This document shows, in pieces, positions 1 through 12,280 of a stretch of 64,000 nt of DNA. The translations under genes and the position numbers were made by a program. The notes under the pieces were generated by a model. The model did no database searches and was not told the origin of the DNA. It was given only the letters and a program-made list of their open reading frames with translations. The number at the start of each line of letters is the position of its first letter. Position 1 is the first letter of the stretch. The stretch comes from Marisa cornuarietis (Eukaryota; Mollusca; Gastropoda; Architaenioglossa; Ampullariidae): assembly GCA_004794655.1 (NCBI GenBank), contig SMMW01000033.1, positions 747,501-811,500 of the forward strand. The letters run 5' to 3'.

Positions 1-334
1 CCCGCTCATGAGAGACCTGACCAACGCCCATCGCTTCTGGATAGTAGCCATTGGCAACGGTGGGCAGGGTGCTGGGCATGCATCTGGGTAGGCTTGCGAA
101 GGCTTTTGTTGTCGGCTTGTGTCCAGGACACTTGAACTGCCTTTTCCTTGCGACAGCAACACTAAGGCACTTAGGGGAACTTTAAGAAATAGCAAAGAGG
201 GGGATAACGCTATTACTTTCGTAGCACAGAATAGAGCCACGAATAAGAAGAAGATTCAATTTGGAAATGCAACGATATATGACTTGCAAAGGTCCAGGCC
301 CTTTCTAAAATGTTATCTTCCTTAGCTTTCACCA

Positions 335-388
335 ACATATATATTTCATATATATTCATATATATTTTTTCATATATATATATATATT
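335..388. repeat. AT-rich microsatellite
   Basis: An impure (TA)n run with TTTCATATA interruptions. Confidence 0.85.
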
Positions 389-1165
389 TCGCTGAATCGC
401 AAAATCTTCTGGTCTCTCTCTTACACAGGCACGAGATTCATCTGCATCGTCTACAAGAAAAGTTTCCAGAGATAGTCAGTGAAGACTGATGTTGGGTGGG
501 AACGTGGTACACGCAAGATAAGGTGAATTTTTTATAGGCACGATCAACAAAAAACAATTTACTACAAGCATTCATGTAGAGGGGAATGTTGCAGGGTGGT
601 GGGGGAGAGTCAGTGTGCTTTCTGCTCACTTCCTGTTTTTCGAAACTGTAGTATTTGCCCAAGCAACAGTTAATGCGCTTTAAATTCTAGGTTCGACACA
701 TTAAGTGCTCGCTGTCAATGCTAGGTTATCTTACAGGAACTGACTATTGTCATGACCGACCGTCAATATAATGATAATATTACCTCCTGACATGTTTGTT
801 GCTGGCATTCATTTTAAAGACTGTAAAATATTCCTTTTTAATCACCTAACACCTAACGCTCACACGCTGGAATTATTTTTTAAACTTTTTCCGGTGACTG
901 ATTGATTACATCACTGATCTAAACTGCTGAAACTACCACGCCTGAGTGTTGTAATACAACTTGATTCCATAGAAACCGGTATGGAACATGAGCGGATTGA
1001 GAACTGCCTCCTCAGTTTTGAAATCATAAGCTCTAAAGCACAAAACGTACGTTAGTGAAAAATACGAAAATAAATTGCATGAGCATTCCAGATACTTACA
1101 TACTAGTATCTCCATATGAGAACCATCAGCTATTTATACGATTTTTGTTTTCTTTCTCTATCTCA

Positions 1166-1182
1166 TGCACGCACGCACGCGC

Positions 1183-1218
<36 letters not shown>
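1166..1218. repeat. (GCAC)n-(CA)n compound microsatellite
   Basis: A GCACGCACGC block is followed by about 15 CA units and GCACGG. Confidence 0.9.
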
Positions 1219-3437
1219 GGTGTACCTGTTTGTGAGTGTGTGCATCTAAAGATATTTGTACCTGCTCATGGAACATTTTGAATTCAGCCGTTGCAGCCAT
1301 TTCTATCGTGAAGCCTGCCGGGACAATTTTTTATCTAGTGGGACAGAACCCTCGGGGACAATGATATCGTGATAACGAGGCTGTTCAGCAACCTCTTGCT
1401 GAGGGGCTGATAGTTGTCTGGCATCTCTCCCTTAACCGACTCAGTCGAAACTAATCCTATCTTGTGCGTTTCATGAATAATAGCCACACATTTCCTCCCA
1501 AAAACTTCAGTTATAAACAAAGCAGAGAAGATGTATTAGAACAAGATTAGGAGAACAAATGTAGTCATGCTAGACAGTGGACAATTTAGGTAAGGCCTTT
1601 CAATGCCTTTTTCAAGCTCAGAGAAGAAGAATTCCAGTATCGCATGATAATCTGTCCATTTCTGTCGCACAGCCGAGCAAGAAGTCTTATGTTCTTCTTG
1701 CAGTTTGGCATCAGTCTGCGCATGCGCACATTAGAGGATGTTGTCAGAAAAAGGATCCGTCCAGTGTCCATCTGTGTACTGAAACACCGGGAATCTGATG
1801 TTATTTGATTTGATTTGACGTCTGTTGCATTTCTTGTTGCCTTGGATGAGAATTAACATTCCAACACTGCTAGAATGTCTCACTATAAACTAGAACGATA
1901 TGAAAGCGTCACTGCACTGAAACATCAAAGATATGAGCAGTCGGGGAACTTTCATGGAAAAATAAAGATTCCTGCTGCAGGAAGAGTCACGTAACAAGTA
2001 CACACAAGCTACACCCCCCACAATGAACGTAGGTAAGGTGAGGCCCTACAGAACAAGGTAGGTTCTAGAGCTAACGTCAATAAACTACCGACCTACAGCA
2101 ACAAATGTGCAAAGTTTGGCCTACGAACATGTAGAAGATAGGGTCTACGTATATACACAGGATGCGATACCAATAATAAAAGTTACCTGCCGCAAGTATT
2201 TACGCTACGGAGCCTATAACAACCAGGTGCAGAAGCACCTCATGTCAACTAAAAATTACTCTGACAGGCATGCGGGAATGAAGGACAGATTTTTGTAGGC
2301 GAAATCAAAGCTATCTGCATCCGGATATTTTGAAAAAAAAAATACGCACACCATCAACCCTCTGCAAAGTGCACTCTGTAGAATTTTTCCAACCACCTGA
2401 AAAAAAACTTCACCGTTACAAATAATCTGCTGTCTGATTAAGTTTCGTTTACTGTGCACGACTGTCGGTCGAGAAGGTCAAGCTTTAGCATTTTGAAGAC
2501 GCCGTACGGGATCCGGTTGCGGTCAGGCCGGATGAGAACGCACTGTTTCGACTTCATCAAGAAGTTGTTTAATGTCCTCCAGAAGTTCGTCAACATTTTA
2601 TCCGCGATGGGGATGCAGACAGCTGTCAACACACACATGAATCAAACAGCCACTGTCACGTGATGCAGTGCGTGTCCTGCACCAGAGACTATAGAAAAGG
2701 GTAGACACTCGTCTGCTGCGTGGAAGTTTTGAGCTGTTCACAAGCAACCTTCGCTTTTTCTGTTGTGGTATACGAAAGCATGAAATTTCTAGATATAAAA
2801 GAAATTTATTTCTGAAATATGCTCTAATATAAGGATATTTTAATGTAATTTTATGTTTACCCCTTTAGTGTTAATGAATTGGTTATTAAAATATTAGTGT
2901 TTCTCAACATTTAAATATTCTTACTATTTTTTTAACAAATCCCTAGCATTTATATTTAATTGTTAGCTTAGTCCTTAAATATTTTTGTAAGTTTGTTTTC
3001 CGCAAAAGTATTTAACTGGTGGTCACCAGCGGTGTATTGCGGCTCCTTCATATGGCGCATAAAACACCCAGTTCGCTGCTGGTGCTCGCTCATATCTTTT
3101 TTTTTCTTTTTATCCTTTTTTGTAATAGTCCATTTTAAAATATTTTCCTCCCCTTCCTCTCTCTTCCTCTTTAATTTGTAGTGCTACTCTGCCTTTCAGC
3201 TTTCGTAAAGCCTTCTTAAGAAGTGGACATTTTTTAACACATTTAAGAAAATAAAGTTGCTTACGTTTTATTTTTCGTCGGTTTACTTTACCGCTCGTCA
3301 TCTAGTAAAGATTATAGGTGCTTTGATATTGTACAAACAATTTTATAAGCAAGGTTTTTATAATGGAGTTGAAAACTGGAAAGGACTACATTAAAAAATA
3401 ATCCCATAGATAGTTTCTATCGTCTCTTCCACCCGAC

Positions 3438-3767
3438 AGATGGTGTTTCATCTGATTTAACGTCTTTGGTAAAAACTTGAATCACAACGGCTCACATCTC
3501 TCACAAGAGCTCTTACCCAATCTTCAGGTCTTATTTAAGTGGTTTTCGTTTGGGGAAAAATGGCAAACCTTTGTGTCGTCTTTTTCAGACAGGGCGGCCT
3601 GGAATTACATACTTAGTGCCTGGCATCTTAAAAGACTGCTGCTCTGTTACGCACTTTCTTAAGGAAAACCGGAAACGACGAGAAGATAACCCAGTTCAGC
3701 GCATGCGCATCGCAAATAATCTGTTCCTGCGCAAGAGATGGTGGTCCATCTGATTTAACGTCCTTGG
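3438..3767 (+). repeat. direct repeat pair 298 bp apart
   Basis: A 32-base motif starting AGATGGTGTTTCATCTG at 3438-3469 recurs as AGATGGTGGTCCATCTG at 3736-3767, with 29 of 32 bases equal including GATTTAACGTC. The enclosed 266 bases show nothing recognisable. It may mark an unknown element or an old duplication. Confidence 0.6.
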
Positions 3768-4135
3768 CTGCTTCCACTCTGAAGCTCGCCAGGCTCCGTG
3801 CCACGCAATAGCCCTCCGTAATTTGGTGAATACAGTAGGACTACTCAGCGTAGATATAGATAATCGTGTCTAAGTCTAGAACATTCATCGGTGACTCCAC
3901 AGCAATACTACCACGCATCCTAAAATTTAGTTGATTTCACTTCGGAAAAAAATACAAATTGGTGTTAGTTATTAGGACTGTCATGTTTAAAACATTTTTA
4001 ACAGTTAAAATTTTCATCTTTACCTTTCGGGTGAAGAAGGATGTCTCTATTTTCCTCTTACAATTTAATAATGTAACAGTGTTGTAGGCTGGGGAACGGG
4101 TAATAGATTTAGATGAATAGAATTTTAGCTCTAAT

Positions 4136-4160
4136 GGTGTGTGTGTGTGTGTGTGTGTGC
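4136..4160. repeat. (GT)n microsatellite
   Basis: About 12 GT units. Confidence 0.9.
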
Positions 4161-5930
4161 AATGCATGCTTGAGTTGGCATAAGTTAGTGTATTCATGCG
4201 CACAAACACATCTGCATGCTTATGTAACGTGCGAACTGCTCCTAGCACGGCCGTAGTTTAAATCCTTAACGACCACCTCCAAAGCTTGCATCATGCTTTA
4301 TCATAAATTACAGACCAGGCAATCTATAACCACGAAATGGGGTTTCGAATCAAGTTTTTAAATACCTCTTCTTTTCAGCTTTAACCAGAGCCTACAATCG
4401 CAAGACCATATGCCGAGAAATTGCAAGAAAATTGGCCCAAACATTTTTTAGTCGATCTTATCAGATGAAACGAAAGGTCCTTCAGGTCATCGATGTCGAA
4501 ATCCATTTTAAAAGCCAAGCGTGGATTCCTAGGAAATATGCAGGCACATGGAAGGATCGGGTCTTGCTAAGTGTAAGTGTCAGTGTTTCACTTTACATAA
4601 AATGTCGAATAAGTCTGATTTTTCTCTCATTCTTTCACCAAGACTCAGACACGCACTCATTTCCCCCCACAACAAAGAAGCCGTGGATTGGGTTGCACAT
4701 GCTTCGTACATTAAATTGTCCGTAGGGCTATTTCACCCAAAAAATTTATGTTGATAATTATGTTCGTAAAGAACGCTTGAACGCTCATTCAACCCAGACG
4801 TGGAATGTCCTTAAAACCAAACGTAATTAGTCTTCTTTTTAATTATATCATTCAACAAGGAGTGTTACGTTCTCTTTACACTTTTAGCTCTCCAAAAACT
4901 GGGATCGTGAATTATGTTATTGCTGCTAAGGAAAAAAAACGAATTTCAAAGCTTCTGAAACACCGTTAGGGCGGCTAGGCCAGGAAAACACGCTTTATGC
5001 TTGATCGTGACTTGGAGAATGTCACAAACATAACTCCCCTTGCCGGCGAGTCTCACGGAGGAAAGAGGCAGTGGCCTAAAAACGAACACAGTGGAGTTTT
5101 TTTAAGGTGTGGAATCATCTGTGGGTCCTCTAACGAATAACTCGGTGCGGAGTGCCTATCGACCCGTGTCAGCGCCAGTGACCCAGAGATTTGGACAGCG
5201 TGATCACTGCCTTCCACGGGACACGGTCGCTTCTGAGACCGAGCAGACGATCGCTGGTCCCCTTAGGGGGGAAGGGGGGCCATCCAAGGAGATGTTGACC
5301 ACGAAATGCCATCAAGCTCGAAGCCAATGAAAGAAACATTTTTGTCGATAATCCGACGTGAGCACTAGCACAGGAACGTTTTTTGCAGTTCCTTTTTTAT
5401 TTTTATTTTTTCATTAAAGGAGTCGTCAAGCGAGATCTTAAACACTTTGCTAGGACTTGAAGCACTGAGGATCTGCAGTCTGCCATGCGTGTCCACTAAA
5501 CACCTACGGCTGGTCTTTGGCGCTGACTTGATGGTCGTTACGCTCCAGAGACACTGTATACCTGCCCTGTGTTCGGGGGCAACCCTGCCTCGCGCGTCTC
5601 AGCTAGTGGTTAACCTTGTTCCGCATCAATGGCAGGAGAATCCTTCCTGCAATATAAACATCTAATTTCGATATCAAAGACCATGCTACATCTTTGCGAT
5701 AAATAGGGGCATCGGCTACCCCGTGCATGTCGCTGGTTGCCGTGTTTCTCCGAAACTGGCTCGCACGTTCTTTGTGACTTCTGACCCATAACTGAAGGGT
5801 TTGATATGTACATAGGCAAAGACATCAAACCAATATTCAGTAAAATGTGTTGAACTATTGAGTCCCCCTAACAGTTACAATAGTTCAAGACAGATGCGCT
5901 AGACGTTTTGTCAAGGGTAAGGGGGTGTTC

Positions 5931-5931
<1 letters not shown>

Positions 5932-5960
<29 letters not shown>
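5932..5960. repeat. (TTTA)n microsatellite
   Basis: About seven TTTA units. Confidence 0.88.
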
Positions 5961-5961
<1 letters not shown>

Positions 5962-6344
5962 AAGAAGGTTGCTTTATGCGGGAAGAGGTAGGTCCAGAAT
6001 AATCATTAACATCTCTTGATGAGCAGATGCTATTATTATTAAGTTCCTGTTTTCTCATTCATGAAAGGAATTGTTTTCATCCCCTTACAGACAAGAACAG
6101 TGAGAGCTTTTCATTGTCTTCGTCTTCTTTCTTCCCTCGCCTTCCTTCCGGTGGTGACATCATTGTCAACTAACGTCTGCTGCATTTTAAGGTGGCCCGA
6201 CATTTGCCACGTGTTTGTGCTTTGTTTTGATTTAACATTCAGCAGCGGCTCAGCAAAGCAGGATCATACTTGCCAACTTGCCCACTTGCCAAACACTTTT
6301 CGTGGGTGGGGGAACACATATGCACACACATCAACGTACGCGCG

Positions 6345-6364
6345 TACACACACACACACACACA
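6345..6364. repeat. (CA)n microsatellite
   Basis: About ten CA units. Confidence 0.85.
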
Positions 6365-8430
6365 TGATTCACTCAGAAAGAAGGGGAGACAAGACAAGCA
6401 AGAGAGGAGGGTTAGTGATCCCCAGGAGGAAGGAGGTGATGTGAACTGACAGAGGAAATAGTGAACATCGACAGTGACACTTGGTGACGTATACAACAGT
6501 GATATAGTGATGCGCAAACACAGTGAAGCACACATTTGAACATGCTAATGCAAAGGTATACAAACAGATTCTCGGGGTGGGGGTCTACAGACATAACAAA
6601 CATTCGTATTTCACACTCAACTTCCTTTTTGTCTAAACTAAATGAAATAGCTACACCATCGCCACCACCACCACCACCAATAATAATAAAACATTTGTGC
6701 ATGGCAGTGAGCTCAGTGTGCTTGAACAAGCACCACAATAAACAACTATACCAGAACATTTTTCAGTCGACTTAGTGGGGAGAAGAAAGAGTGTGCGTGG
6801 AGAGGAGAAAAGAAAATCACAAGCTACTGATGATATTTATGAATGATATAATTCCTAAACCCATCCAAAACAAACCCTGCTTTACTCTATACCATCCTCA
6901 GACGGATGATAAAAAAGAAACACAAATGTACTATAGCATGCTGATTTATCTTGTAAACTTTACAGGTGGCATCTCTGCATACTATGTGTTGTCTCATGCG
7001 CTGAGTGCATCGAAAGGCGCTAGCAGCCACCCGATGCTTCATCCAGTCGTGTACAGGCCTAAAAGGTACATCACCTGAAATTTCTTCAGTTCCTAGTCAA
7101 ATAAACTTCAAGTCTGGAGCCGCTCTGGCTCTGCGCCGGAGCAGACCACGAAAGCCTCAATTTGTGCATTTGTAGCTGCCATACTTTTATTTTTAAGAGC
7201 AAGCTTTGGCGGCAGACAGAGGGTTAATCAGAACGTCAAAGAAACTTTCTTGTCTAATGGCTGTGTCTATTTCGTCCACTCTTTCAATTTAGTCCCCGTG
7301 TTATGAAGGATCCTTTCATCTGATGCAAGAGTAGATATCATTTAACTTCATAATTTAAGAACATTTTTACATGGATGATGACTGACTCAATGTTTTAAAA
7401 TAAATTTTTAAGGTTACTTAGCCGTCCGTTTTATTTTTCTTATAATCAAGCAAATAATTACAACGAATATACAAATGCATGGATATAGTTTTGTTGTTAA
7501 CAAATATTATAATTACAAACAGGTCATATTGCACTGCACGAACTCTTCCATAAGCTTGGTATTGATTTTTATATTTTGAAACCAAAGTCTTTTAAGAAGA
7601 AGAAACAACGCAGACTAAGCAGAAAACATAACAAATATACATACAATGCATACACCCGGTAATGGTCGTCTAATAGTTTGAAATCAAAGTCCCAGTAAGA
7701 TAGCAGACAAAATTACTCGAAAACACAAAAATGTAAGAAATAAGAAGTTCCAGCCACACATCTATTTCTGTCCTCTCCTGGAAAAAGATTTCTATGAAGG
7801 ATTCAAGCAGTCGAAAAAGGAAAGGCGGCAACTGCCTCTTACTTTGAAAATGAGTCTGTCTAGAGCAAACCTTTCATTAAAGCGTGATCGATTACCCAAT
7901 CTCACTCTAGTCTGGTACTTATCCTCACTGCTTCCATCACTCAACCTGCTGTACCACTCCCTCCCAGTTACGTGATTAGACAGGGTCACTCACGTCTAAA
8001 GGTGTATGATGGAACCAGGCTTGCTTGTTTTCAAGATGTGTTTTATGGCGTCTATCTTGTAGTTCGCATGTCATAAGCACCATGATTAATCTGGTTCATT
8101 ACAGGTGACAAAACGAATTACTTCCATTATCATCAGCAGCTGGCTTTCCATGCTGATGATGGGAAATGGCCTCTGAAAGTCTAACTCCTCGTCTATCGTC
8201 GTTAGAGGTGGGAATGGACAGAGAAAAGGGCGGCAACTTGGGCTGGCCTAGCGAGCCTAAAGTGAATCACTCAATTCTTCGGTAAACAAAAGGAAAATTA
8301 AACGGAAATCAAGACAAAAGAACAGGTCTGGAACAATACACAGACTACGAAGATGAATACTAAAACAGTTAGCACATGGAATTTCTACGGACTCAAAGAT
8401 TCAGAAATAGTAGAGTTTGTGCATAAACCT

Positions 8431-8636
8431 GGGGAAGCGGATAGCCGAAGGAGTCTGAACGACAGCCGTGCTGGTTCGATACCCGAGTAGTGCAGCAAAC
8501 TTTCCCTAGTCGACCCAGCTGGCGGGAATGGGTATCTGACTCATAGAGGGCTGTGGAAGGTAAAGAAGGGAGAAAGATGAGATGGGCACTATCTTCGTGT
8601 AAAGCTGACCCCGAGTAAAGTAAAGTTTCTAACGCC
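8431..8636 (+). mobile_element. tRNA-derived SINE, different family
   Basis: GGGGAAGCGGATAGCC resembles box A and GTGCTGGTTCGATACCCGAG is a strong box B about 35 bases later. A body with GTCGACCCAGCTGGCGGGAA, GGGCTGTGGAAGG and CTGACCCCGAGTAAAGTAAA follows. The composition and internal layout are those of a tRNA-SINE unrelated to the GGCGTAAAAC family. The 3' end is uncertain and no duplication was found. Confidence 0.6.
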
Positions 8637-9779
8637 TTACCTCCTCCCGAAAAAGGGACCCGAAAAGGTTAGGGGACGACCTATACCCTTAAGATCCAAA
8701 TCACACTGTATAAAGACGAAAAGAGCGCCAAAGAAAGTCACCAGCCTAGACAAAGATCACAGAGTACCCCACATGTGTCTACACACTTGAGAACAGAAAT
8801 AGAAAACACAAGCAGCAGACCAGGTCAGTCTGAAACCGCGTCAGGAGACGGTTAGGAAAAAGATAGGCCACAAAATGAAGAAGAAATCATAAAATCTTTA
8901 CGCCGAAAGAGTCCTTGAGAGCCTACACTTAGAGATATTACTCAGCCTGCAAGAGAGGCGGTGAGGGTTAGGGTCCCGCAAGGGAAGAGAGGCGAACACG
9001 TGGGCTACGTGTTATGCGATCCTAAAAGACGCAGGACCCGTATGTTGGACTTTTACTCCGCAATGCCGCCACCACGCTCGAATTCGCTGGCCAGTTGAAA
9101 CGTGTCATGTCGCATATACTTTCCTCCAACTGTTTTCCCACGTGTCACTGGTACACAGGGTTAGACCGATTCTTTGACCTTCACACAAAGGTTCAGTTCC
9201 TACTGTACGTCGATCTCGAAGTGAAACACCACCGGTCTCTGAAGTCAGTCTGAATAAAGGTGAGCGAAAGATGATATAAACAACTATTATAACAGGGAAT
9301 AGTCATAAAAAATAATTTATGATCATATATAAATATTAGAATATTTTTGTGTAATATTTAACTTTTTGTAGCCGGGCGGTCTTCGCTGTAGCTGCCCGTT
9401 GCCCTCGCACATGGTACTTCTGCTTGCAGCATACTCTCGCTTCTGCATGATGCTGTCTTGTATATGTGTTGTAAATAATTTAAACGGCTTAACAATCAAC
9501 TTTTTTGCTGTAAATAATTAAATTGTTTAATCATATCTCTTCCCTAGTAATTGTACGTATTTACCAAGGTCGTGTAAGAGCATGCATGCAATTGAAGGGG
9601 TGGAAACGTTGAGATTTTGAAAAGCTGTTGAATGTTTTCTGAATGGTGTGCCAGCCTGTGTACTAGTGTTGGTAAAAGTGTGTAAGACTGGGTGTGGGAT
9701 GCAAGCGGAACTTTGAAGGTTTGGATGCGGCATACAAACGGGGCTTTGACGGGAAATGGCGGTTGCAAGCAGGTAAAGC

Positions 9780-9915
9780 CGTCTGGGTCTCTTGACGATA
9801 CCGCTTCCAAATACTACCGGGTTACGACTCCGGTTTCCCCACAAGGGACCCATATCTCATCCCGGATGGGTCTGGCACCCGAGGACTATGACGAAGAAGA
9901 ATATGATCATATTGT
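9780..9915 (+). mobile_element. possible SINE remnant
   Basis: GGGTTACGACTCCGG resembles box B with one extra base, and the segment ends in a GACGAAGAAGAATATGA tail. No convincing box A was seen. This is a tentative assignment based on tail and box B only. Confidence 0.25.
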
Positions 9916-12200
9916 AATGAGGAGAAGAAAAAGTCATTGAAAAATTATTGTAAAAGAGATACCTATTAGAATTGTAATGTTCTGAGCACGAAGTGCATAC
10001 TTATGACATATTTGTCAATCTATCAAGCGCCTTTTGGATGAGCATTTTGGATGTACAAGTTTGGCAGTGCACTTCTTATTTTATACATAAAAAGCTCTCA
10101 ACATGTTTATGACACAACGTTGTAGCAAATATAACCTGTGTACAGGCGTGATATTCCCACTCCACATTTCTCAGCTTATTCTTCCCAGCAAAATGCTTTA
10201 AAATCTTAAACGCGTCTTAAATGCTTTTAAACACATGGTGTCAACATCACACTGAAAGAAATCTCTCCAAAAGCATTCTTCTATCCGTCCTAACAGGAAA
10301 ATGAAGTGCTTTGCCTCAGAATCCGAGGCATGAGAAATAACTGTTCTGCACACAGTCAACGTATTCAGCAGCAGATATGTTGTCAGTTCTGCTGGCTCGG
10401 TTGACAAGAAGCAGAACCCGTTCTGGGAAACATATCTTATTCCCCAACGTATTGAAAAATCTGTCTACACGGTCTCTCTGATAATGACCTGCTGCTTAAC
10501 TCTTGGCTAAAACAATGCACACTGTCTAGCAATGAATGACAGCAAAATGGTTTAGGTTCTCCCGATACACAATAGAATCACAAGCTATGGTGAATCAAGA
10601 CATTCTGAATGGCCCTCTTAAGCTTCCTGGTCGGGTCATGTGACCGTTCATGTCTTCTTTGCGATGTCATAGTGTGTGCCCCAGGGGTACGTATAAAGGG
10701 TAGTCAATAATTTCTCGTCAGCTTAAACGAACTAAAATGCAGATATAGTCAACTAAAACATATGTCTTTGCACGGTGTAAAGCTACTCCATCTTATGTTG
10801 TGCGTTGAACGTGCATTTTGACGACTTGAGCAGTCAGAAGATTGGCCGAAATGCACGAAAATGTATCATCGTTTCCATGTTACATGTCGTTTGCTTTAAC
10901 TTTTGTTCCTCCGTATTTATAAGAAGGCTGCTAGTCTACATTTTTTTCTCATTTAAGACACACTACTCACGTTCTCGGGTGAGAGAGGGGTAGCTTTTTT
11001 GGAAGATCAGATAGACAGATAGAAGCTGTCAAAATAAGTTAGGTCTTACAAACAGAATGACAAATGAAAAACAGAAAGAACATGAAACAGACACGAACAA
11101 GAACAAACTGACAAGCAAAAAGAATTCAAGAAGAAGTTATGATAACAGGAAGACACGAAGACAGGGGAAAAAAGTAAAACATACTAAAATAAAAAAAACT
11201 GTGTTCGACGCAAAGAGATAAAATGCGAAAACGCAGCCTCAAGGCTTAAGTCACAAGGAAACTAAGATAGATGCGAAAAATACGACACGTCTTTTAAAAA
11301 ATTCTGTTCTCGTGACCTTTGACATAGGAGGAAGTGACGTGTGTCTCGTAGTGCGCAGCGCTGAAGGACCATCTGCATGTAAGTGTTGGTTAATGGTCTA
11401 AGGTTTAGCTGATTAAGCACACGATCAAACACACAGAGAGGCACAAGAAAAGATTTTCGCGGCTGAAATCCTGCATCGTCCGAGAGAGGGGTGTGTGGGG
11501 TTTAAATCTCGCTTAATGGGTGCCCCTCTTGTGTGTAAGACGTCAGCGCCGAGTGCCTACAAGCAGAGTGGTTCCCTCTCTCGATGCAACCACCTAATTC
11601 CAATCATCCTAAAAAGTTATAAAGACATAAAGGACCTACGTCCCATCTTTGCACTAGGCATGTTTATTTTTACGTTACTCAGCCCAAGCACCCTACAGAC
11701 ACACATCAATAACAAAAACCGAACAGCGGCTAAATGCTATACGGTTATTAATAGACAATAAAACTGTGTAAGCAACTCTTATTGATTGTCGTTCAGTAGG
11801 CTTCTACAGCAAGGCGTTTGCGACCTCTTAATCACATAAGAACACTCCCCCCCCCCCCTTGCAGGCCATCAGACCCTTCCCCCTTACGGTCCCCCACCAC
11901 TGCGTAGCTTCTGTGTGACGGTACGCTAGACAGCTTGTCTGTAGTTCTTTCAGACTGACAAATATCTTGAGTGTTTGGTGCCACAACAAGCTGTCATTCC
12001 CCCATAATATTTGTTCTTGCACGGAAAATGGTGTCTTTCTGTCTGGCCACAAACGCTCCTCGTCCTGGTTGGTCTTGCTGGTTGAGTAGGGTCGTTATAA
12101 AGACAGTTCACGATGCGGTTCTTACTACGTGTAATCAAAGGGAGGCTTAAAAACCTTTTCACCTTGTTTCCAAGTAATCGATTTTTGTAAAACGTTGTCA

Positions 12201-12202
12201 GT

Positions 12203-12266
<64 letters not shown>

Positions 12267-12280
12267 CACAGAGAGAGAGT
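12201..12280. repeat. (GT)n then (GA)n microsatellite
   Basis: About 32 GT units, nearly pure, then a short GAGAGAGAG block. Confidence 0.93.

Larger units (their letters stand above)
1..8430. other. non-coding stretch
   Basis: Apart from the microsatellites and the direct repeat pair at 3438/3736, I see only short chance frames and AT-rich unique sequence. No exon with convincing splice sites was found. Confidence 0.6.

Noticed and set aside
11478..11586. Inverted 10-mers (CGAGAGAGGG / CCCTCTCTCG) as MITE ends
   Set aside because: Arms are short and low in complexity, with no flanking duplication.
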